From: an uncultured beta proteobacterium
Lineage (GTDB): Bacteria; Pseudomonadota; Gammaproteobacteria; Burkholderiales; Burkholderiaceae_C
DNA length: 13,127 nt
Reading direction: 5' to 3'
Assembly: GCA_903928325.1 (NCBI GenBank)
Contig: CAIYQF010000070.1
Span: 1 to 13,127 of the forward strand
Part shown: positions 6,280-10,761 of the stretch, piece after piece
Layout: each line of letters starts with the position of its first letter
How positions within the stretch are numbered: the stretch's first letter is position 1
Notes under the pieces: model-generated
Seen by the model: the letters and a program-made list of their open reading frames with translations, nothing else
What the model was told of the DNA's origin: nothing
Databases searched by the model: none
Position numbers and translations under genes: made by a program

Positions 6280-7656
6280 CTAACGCCGACGCGCGTCTTG
6301 CGCACCCGACCACTCGCCTTGGGCCTGAACACAGGCCAGATAAGCCGCTGCGATTTGGGTCGGGTCGTTTTGCAACACCGCCTTCCACCGACCCAAATGC
6401 GCCTTGGAGTCCACCAGGCCCCGCAACACACCGATGTGCTCGGTCCAGCCCACCGAGTTGCACCCCACCAACACATCGCCGTCGAATTGCAAGCTCAGGT
6501 GGCGGGCAGCCGATTGGTCGGTCACTTCGACATGCTGGCCGCCAGCGACGCCTTGCCATTGACCAAAACTGGTCGATATCAAACCCAAGGTATCGAGCAC
6601 GTTGATTTGCGGCACCCGCTTGAGTTCGGCACTTGCGTCTCGCCCGTGCGCAAAGTCGATCATATTGATGGCTGCTATTCGGGCTTGTTCGGCTGCGTTG
6701 GGCTGAATGGCGCTCACCACCGTGGTGCCGGTGACAAGGTCAAAAGCCTCGGCGCAGTCTCCGGCCGCAAATACGCCAGCGGCACTGGTGCGCAAACGCG
6801 AGTCGGTAACCACGCCGAGCTTGCACTGGATGCCACTTTGGGCAAGGAAGTCTATGCACGGCTTGACGCCCGTGGCACTGATGACCAAGTCCGCCTCCAC
6901 CGTGTGTCCGTTAGAGAGTTTGACCCGCAAAGGAGAAGGCTGGTCGCCTGCATCGGTATCAGCCGCGCCGATTCCCAACAGGCTGCCCAAACGCTGCAAC
7001 AAACCAGGGCTGTCAGCACTGGCCTCAATGGCTTCGACTTTGGTGCCGGTATACACCTGAACGCCTTTGGCTTGGCACCATTGCGCGATCATGGCACCTG
7101 CGGTGGGCCCCATCATGCGTGGCACCATGCGGTCGCCCATTTCTACCACGCTCAAATTTACGCCACGTGCGGCCAAGGCTTCCATGATGATGCAGCCAAT
7201 AAAACCCGCGCCCATCTGCAGGACCCGCGCGCCTGGACGAGCCAATTCCATGATCTTGCGCGCATCCCCCAAGGTCCAGCAGGTATGCACACCAGGGCTG
7301 TCCATACCGGCAATGGGCGGATGGACCGGGCGCGAGCCCGTGGCGACCAGCAAGGTGTCAAACACCAGGTTTTTCCCGGTGCTCAGCGCCACCGCTTTGC
7401 GCGCCACGTCAACGCTTTGCGCACGTGCGTGAACCATTGCGATGGACAAGTCCGCAAAGTGGTTCGGGTTCTTACGCAAATGGGTTCCCGCCTCGGGCAC
7501 CTTGCCGATCAGCAGGTAGGGGATGGCCATGCGCGAGTACGCCGCCTCGGGCTCGTCGCCGACGATGGTGATGCGGTCTTGCGGGGCGAGCTTGCGCAGG
7601 GTTTCTGCGGCAATCACGCCCGCTGGGCCCGCACCCAGGATCACATGGTGCGTCAT
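6280..7656 (-). CDS. aorC: FAD/NAD(P)-dependent oxidoreductase subunit of the aldehyde oxidoreductase (AorC-like)
   Basis: A 458-residue two-dinucleotide-binding flavoprotein of the pyridine nucleotide-disulfide oxidoreductase (NirB/rubredoxin-reductase-like) fold. The FAD motif is GAGPAG (8-13), followed by ATGSRP (105-110). The NAD(P) motif is GAGFIG (149-154), and the second FAD contact is FAAGDCAEA (297-304). There is no CxxC redox-active disulfide, so electrons would pass directly between FAD, NAD(H) and iron-sulfur clusters. In the Aromatoleum AOR the AorC subunit gives the complex NAD+ reactivity; position and fold support the same role here. Residues about 212-242 look like an insertion between sheet strands, with a low-complexity stretch (AADTDAGDQPSP). 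The ATG at 7656 has AAGG upstream and lies 10 nt after the aorB stop. Confidence 0.9.
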   Translation of the reverse strand: MTHHVILGAGPAGVIAAETLRKLAPQDRITIVGDEPEAAYSRMAIPYLLIGKVPEAGTHLRKNPNHFADLSIAMVHARAQSVDVARKAVALSTGKNLVFDTLLVATGSRPVHPPIAGMDSPGVHTCWTLGDARKIMELARPGARVLQMGAGFIGCIIMEALAARGVNLSVVEMGDRMVPRMMGPTAGAMIAQWCQAKGVQVYTGTKVEAIEASADSPGLLQRLGSLLGIGAADTDAGDQPSPLRVKLSNGHTVEADLVISATGVKPCIDFLAQSGIQCKLGVVTDSRLRTSAAGVFAAGDCAEAFDLVTGTTVVSAIQPNAAEQARIAAINMIDFAHGRDASAELKRVPQINVLDTLGLISTSFGQWQGVAGGQHVEVTDQSAARHLSLQFDGDVLVGCNSVGWTEHIGVLRGLVDSKAHLGRWKAVLQNDPTQIAAAYLACVQAQGEWSGAQDARRR

Positions 7657-7666
7657 GGCGCCGACC

Positions 7667-9514
7667 TTACAAGCTCAGACGTTCGCGGGTGGCTGCGGTG
7701 GGGCGGCCTTCGGTGTCCCAGCCGCGCGCCGCATAGTACTTGGGCATCATTTCAGCCAGCATATTGACCTTGCCAGTGGCGGGGCCCGTTTTGCAAGCCT
7801 CGTTTAACAAACGCGGGGGCAGGCTGTCGTCTTTGGCCGTGAAACCCGCACGGTTGTTGAACTCGCGCTCCATGTTCCAAATGCGTTCGCCGATTTTTTC
7901 CAGCTCTTCGGTGGTGTATTCCTCACCGATGGCGGCCTGCATTTGAGGCGCCAAATCCGCCAATCCCCAAGCAAAGGTGGTGAAAATGCACAGGCCCGAC
8001 GAGTCAAATGCAGCTGTTGCATCCTGGAACGCTTTAACCAGATCGGGTTTGCCTTCATGCTCGAGCGGATCGGTCTTGACCGGAATGCCCAGCACTTCGG
8101 ACGCAATGGTGTAACCACGCAAGTGGCAGCCGCCTCGGTTGGACGTGGCGTAGGCCAAGCCAATGCCTTGGATCGCTCGCCCGTCATAGGCAGGAAACTC
8201 CTGGCCTTTGCTGGACATGCTGAGCTCTGGGTGGCCGTATTTGGCCGTCAGACGCTTGGAACCCTGGCCGATTTCTTTGCCAAAACCGCGGCTGTAAATG
8301 GTTTCTTCCACCAAGAAGGCCAGCGCCTTGGCCGAACCAAAGGTGGCCTCGATACCTACCTGTTCTTTGGTCAGAACGCCCATGTCATACAACTCCATGA
8401 CTGCGCCTACGGTGGTACCGAAGCTGATGGGGTCGATGCCCTCCTCGTTGCACAGCATGGACGCGTATTGCAGCGCCTCGAGGTCGTTCACGCCATTGGC
8501 CGCACCCAAAGCCCAAGCCGCTTCGTATTCCAGGCCACCAGAGGCGCCCCAGTACTGCGGCTTGTTGGCCACTGTGAAGTGGCCCTGGTCCATTTTGCTG
8601 ATACGCCCACAGGCGATGGTGCAACCAAAACAGGCTTGGTTGGTTACCAGGTGTTTTTTACCGTCTGTGGCGCGTGGCGTGGCCATGGCCTCGGCGGAAA
8701 TGTCTTTGGCACCTTCAAACTGGTTGTCCCGGTGGTTGCGTGTGGGCAAGCCGCCCACTTCGTTGATGACGTTCATCAGCACCTGCGTGCCATACAGGGG
8801 CAAGCCCTGGCCCGTGACGCCGTTTTCGGCCAAAATTTTCTTCTTCTCGGCCACGGCTTTCATAAAGGCCTTGGGGTTGTGGATGTTGCCTACGCCCTTG
8901 GTACCGCGCACCGCGATGGCCTTGAGGTTTTTGCTGCCCATGACCGTGCCCACACCAGAGCGCCCGGCGGCACGGTGCAAATCGTTGACCACGGCAGCGT
9001 ACAAAACACCGTTTTCGCCCGCTTTGCCAATGCTGCTGACCCGGGTCAGAGGGTCTTGCAGGCTCTTCTTGAGGGTTTCCTCGGTTTCCCAGACGCTCTT
9101 GCCCCACAGGTGGGAGGCATCACGCAGCTCTGCCACGTCGTCGTTGACGTACAAGTAGACTGGATGGGCACTTTTGCCTTCAAAAATCACCATGTCCCAG
9201 CCGGCCATTTTGAACTCGGCGCCCCAGTAGCCGCCCGAGTTGGAACAGGCAATGGCACCCGTCAAGGGACTCTTGGTAATCACCGTGTAGCGACCGCCTG
9301 TGGAGGCCATGGTGCCGGTCAAGGGGCCTGTAGCCCAAATGATTTTGTTGGCGGGAGACAGCGGGTCTACAGTCGCATCCACCTCCTCAACCAGGTATTT
9401 CGAACCCAGACCGCGCGAGCCCAGGTAGTTGCGCGCCCACGCCTTGTTAAGCGGCTCGGATTTGACGGTGCCAGCCGTCAGATCCACACGAAGAATTTTT
9501 CCAGCCCATGCCAT
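7667..9514 (-). CDS. aorB: Tungsten-containing aldehyde ferredoxin oxidoreductase, catalytic subunit (AorB)
   Basis: A 615-residue AOR-family protein of typical length for the family. It should bind a tungsten bis-pyranopterin and one 4Fe-4S cluster, and interconvert aldehydes and carboxylic acids in the cytosol. The N-terminal domain (1-210) begins with GKILRVDLTAG and contains the pterin-contacting region ITKSPLTGAIACSNSGGYWG (80-99). Cluster ligands are Cys295, Cys298 and Cys302 (ACFGCTIAC) plus Cys509 in the DSSGLC pterin motif (504-509). Likely catalytic residues are Glu329 or Glu331 (GLEYEAAWALG) and His464 (RGGCHLRG), matching the Glu and His of the Pyrococcus enzyme by motif context. 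The ATG at 9514 has AGGAG at 9522-9526; an upstream in-frame start at 9604 would overlap aorA and lacks family character. Tungsten rather than molybdenum is inferred from family and the adjacent tup genes. Confidence 0.96.
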   Translation of the reverse strand: MAWAGKILRVDLTAGTVKSEPLNKAWARNYLGSRGLGSKYLVEEVDATVDPLSPANKIIWATGPLTGTMASTGGRYTVITKSPLTGAIACSNSGGYWGAEFKMAGWDMVIFEGKSAHPVYLYVNDDVAELRDASHLWGKSVWETEETLKKSLQDPLTRVSSIGKAGENGVLYAAVVNDLHRAAGRSGVGTVMGSKNLKAIAVRGTKGVGNIHNPKAFMKAVAEKKKILAENGVTGQGLPLYGTQVLMNVINEVGGLPTRNHRDNQFEGAKDISAEAMATPRATDGKKHLVTNQACFGCTIACGRISKMDQGHFTVANKPQYWGASGGLEYEAAWALGAANGVNDLEALQYASMLCNEEGIDPISFGTTVGAVMELYDMGVLTKEQVGIEATFGSAKALAFLVEETIYSRGFGKEIGQGSKRLTAKYGHPELSMSSKGQEFPAYDGRAIQGIGLAYATSNRGGCHLRGYTIASEVLGIPVKTDPLEHEGKPDLVKAFQDATAAFDSSGLCIFTTFAWGLADLAPQMQAAIGEEYTTEELEKIGERIWNMEREFNNRAGFTAKDDSLPPRLLNEACKTGPATGKVNMLAEMMPKYYAARGWDTEGRPTAATRERLSL

Positions 9515-9521
9515 AGTGAAG

Positions 9522-9526
9522 CTCCT
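9522..9526 (-). promoter_or_regulatory. Ribosome-binding site that fixes the aorB start
   Basis: AGGAG on the minus strand lies 7 nt before the ATG at 9514. It supports this start over the longer reading from 9604, which would begin inside aorA. Confidence 0.8.
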
Positions 9527-9564
9527 AGAAATCAGGTAATAAACGGTGGGGGTTACAGCGGCTA

Positions 9565-10041
9565 TTAGCCAGCGTTCGGCTGGTTGCCCAGCTTGTCGGC
9601 CCATTGCTCCATGCGGCTTAAGCCAGTCCAGTTCGCATCAATAAAGGTGATGGCGCCGGTGGGGCATGCCGTTGCGCAGGCAGGGTCACCGCCGCACAAA
9701 TCGCACTTTTGGACCTTGCCGGTTTCTTCGACGTAGTTGATGGTGCCAAACGGGCAGGCGATGGTGCAGACCTTGCAACCCACGCAGGTGGCGTCGTTGA
9801 CCACTTTGGCGCCGGTGGCTTTGTCCACCGTGATCGCCTCTACGGGGCAGGCGTGGAGGCACCAGGCTTCGTCGCACTGGGTACAGGTGTACGGAACTTT
9901 TTTACCCGTATGGTGAAAGTCAAACACTTTGATACGCGATTTGGCGGTAGCGAACGTGCCATAGTTTTCAAACGAACACGCCATTTCGCACTGGAGGCAA
10001 CCAGTGCACTTGTCTGCGTTGATATGCAACAGCTTTTGCAT
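9565..10041 (-). CDS. aorA: Four-cluster ferredoxin-like electron-transfer subunit (AorA)
   Basis: A 158-residue polyferredoxin of the HycB/DmsB/AOR small-subunit type. It has 16 cysteines in four sets: Cys12/15/18/22, Cys53/56/61/65, Cys86/89/92/96 and Cys113/116/122/126. This is enough for four 4Fe-4S clusters in the usual paired arrangement (CTGCLQCEMAC, CTQCDEAWCLHAC, CVGCKVCTIAC, CDLCGGDPAC). There is no Tat or Sec signal, so the complex is cytosolic. In Aromatoleum AOR the equivalent subunit wires AorB to AorC and can polymerise into an iron-sulfur filament. The ATG at 10041 is preceded by AGGAG at 10048-10052 with 6-nt spacing. It is the first gene of the operon; a 50-nt gap with no hairpin separates it from aorB. 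Confidence 0.93.
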   Translation of the reverse strand: MQKLLHINADKCTGCLQCEMACSFENYGTFATAKSRIKVFDFHHTGKKVPYTCTQCDEAWCLHACPVEAITVDKATGAKVVNDATCVGCKVCTIACPFGTINYVEETGKVQKCDLCGGDPACATACPTGAITFIDANWTGLSRMEQWADKLGNQPNAG

Positions 10042-10071
10042 GCGTAACTCCTGAGGGTTTGCAGCACACGA

Positions 10072-10109
10072 CCTATGTAAGCGCGTGCCTATGAAATGAA
10101 ATACATAGA
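10072..10109. promoter_or_regulatory. Candidate operator cluster upstream of aorA (CTATG-N10-CATAG plus an extra CCTATG)
   Basis: CCTATG occurs at 10072-10077 and again at 10088-10093, 16 bp apart. An inverted CATAG follows at 10104-10108. The second and third form a perfect dyad, CTATG-N10-CATAG. The first and third also form a 7-bp inverted repeat, CTATGTA/TACATAG (10073-10079 and 10102-10108). The inner dyad shares spacing and 15 of 22 bases with the site at 4536-4557 beside tupB and the regulator gene. It lies about 47 bp before the aorA start, a typical place for an operator. Recognition by the HTH-PBP regulator is inferred. Confidence 0.5.
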
Positions 10110-10140
10110 GATTGTTCGCTTTCCCGCACCAGATGCGATA

Positions 10141-10150
10141 GGTAATTACC
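10141..10150. repeat. 10-bp perfect palindrome GGTAATTACC
   Basis: GGTAATTACC is self-complementary over 10 bp. It abuts CCCTA (10149-10153), which is repeated inverted as TAGGG (10161-10165) after 7 nt. It lies about 100 bp upstream of aorA and could be part of a second regulator site; no known consensus was matched. Confidence 0.4.
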
Positions 10151-10168
10151 CTAGTATCAGTAGGGATT

Positions 10169-10212
10169 TATGCTGCTTTTCAGGAGAACGCACTATTGGA
10201 AGTCGCAGCATA
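10169..10212. repeat. 8-bp inverted repeat TATGCTGC / GCAGCATA
   Basis: TATGCTGC (10169-10176) and its exact complement GCAGCATA (10205-10212) enclose 28 nt. The arms again end in TATG and CATA, the same half-site as in the candidate operators nearer aorA. It may be a distal binding site or simply a chance dyad; no U-tract suggests a terminator. Confidence 0.4.
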
Positions 10213-10305
10213 GACTCCGCCTGCAAGATGCCCCCTGCTAAAGCTTGCCGAGCCCGCTATCCAATCTACTGGCAAAACCAGGCTACTGCAGGTTGTCAAA
10301 CAAGA

Positions 10306-10322
10306 ACCATCCGCACGATGGT
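10306..10322 (-). terminator. Possible terminator after the truncated hemoglobin gene
   Basis: ACCATC (10306-10311) and GATGGT (10317-10322) form a 6-bp stem with a 5-nt loop, directly after the hemoglobin stop on the minus strand. It is followed by the T-rich run TCTTGTTTG. The stem is short, so termination may be inefficient. If it leaks, transcription would read into the aor promoter region. Confidence 0.35.
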
Positions 10323-10323
10323 G

Positions 10324-10749
10324 TCAGGCGTTGCGCATCCAGTCCGCCGTCTGAAAGAACGATTCACCCAGACGCTGGCGCAGCGCCGCGTCCACCTGCA
10401 GCTCGCCCATGGCCTGGTCCATGCAAGCCAGCCACTGGTCGCGCTCCAAAATGCCGATAGAAAACGGCAGGTGCCGCAACCGCAACCGGGGGTGGCCAAA
10501 GCGCTCGATGTAGTACTGCGGCCCACCCATCCAGCCGCTCAAAAACCAAAACAGCTTTTGACGCGCCTGCGTCAGCAGCGCTCCGTGCGCCGCACGCAAG
10601 GCGGCGTAGCCTGGCTCGAGCTCCATCAGGTCGTAAAACCGCTCCACCAGCGCGTGTAGTGCGGCCTCGCCGCCGAGCAGGGCGATCAGGTTGCTGGGGG
10701 CTTCGTCATCGTCCTGGGGCACTGTGCTGGGGTTTTCGGTATGCGTCAT
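10324..10749 (-). CDS. Group II truncated hemoglobin
   Basis: A 141-residue heme protein with the 2-on-2 globin fold, expected in the cytosol. After a non-conserved acidic N-terminus (1-18) come the GGEAALHALVERFYDLM B-helix, with Tyr39 at the B10 position, and a PHxxxR-like segment around FGHPRLRLRHLPF, with His93 as the proximal F8 ligand. The group II hallmark Trp106 (position G8) lies in ERDQWLACM. Such globins bind O2 and NO and are linked to NO or peroxide handling, but the physiological role here is unknown. The gene starts 12 nt after the stop of the upstream permease gene, so it is probably co-transcribed with that gene rather than with the aor genes, which start 282 nt further on. 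Confidence 0.93.
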   Translation of the reverse strand: MTHTENPSTVPQDDDEAPSNLIALLGGEAALHALVERFYDLMELEPGYAALRAAHGALLTQARQKLFWFLSGWMGGPQYYIERFGHPRLRLRHLPFSIGILERDQWLACMDQAMGELQVDAALRQRLGESFFQTADWMRNA

Positions 10750-10761
10750 GGCCGGTGATTG

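Larger units (their letters stand above)
10042..10323. other. Spacer upstream of aorA: promoter region of the aor operon
   Basis: About 280 bp without a credible gene; open frames here lack any recognisable protein. The part nearest aorA is visibly AT-richer than its neighbours. It contains the aorA ribosome-binding site (10048-10052), repeated CTATG/CATAG half-sites (10072-10109), a 10-bp palindrome (10141-10150), a CCCTA/TAGGG dyad (10149-10165), an 8-bp inverted repeat (10169-10212) and a hairpin just after the truncated hemoglobin stop. I could not pick a confident sigma-70 promoter for aorA. The best -10-like match (TACATA, minus strand, near 10073-10078) has no good -35. No convincing sigma-54 -24/-12 element was found. 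Confidence 0.6.

Noticed and set aside
5875..7767. Long 630-codon open frame on the plus strand opposite aorC and aorD
   Set aside because: It lies antisense to clearly recognisable proteins, has His/Gln/Arg-rich composition with no domain, and is explained by high-GC codon bias in the true genes.
7943..9568. 541-codon open frame on the plus strand opposite aorB
   Set aside because: It is an antisense shadow of the AOR catalytic subunit; it shows no recognisable motif and no upstream ribosome-binding site or promoter.
10081..10094. Sigma-54-like element (GGCACG on the minus strand) upstream of aorA
   Set aside because: The -24-like GGCACG lacks the required GC at the -12 position at correct spacing.
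10096..10659. 187-codon plus-strand frame starting in the aor promoter region
   Set aside because: Its second half is antisense to the truncated hemoglobin and its first half has no recognisable protein character.
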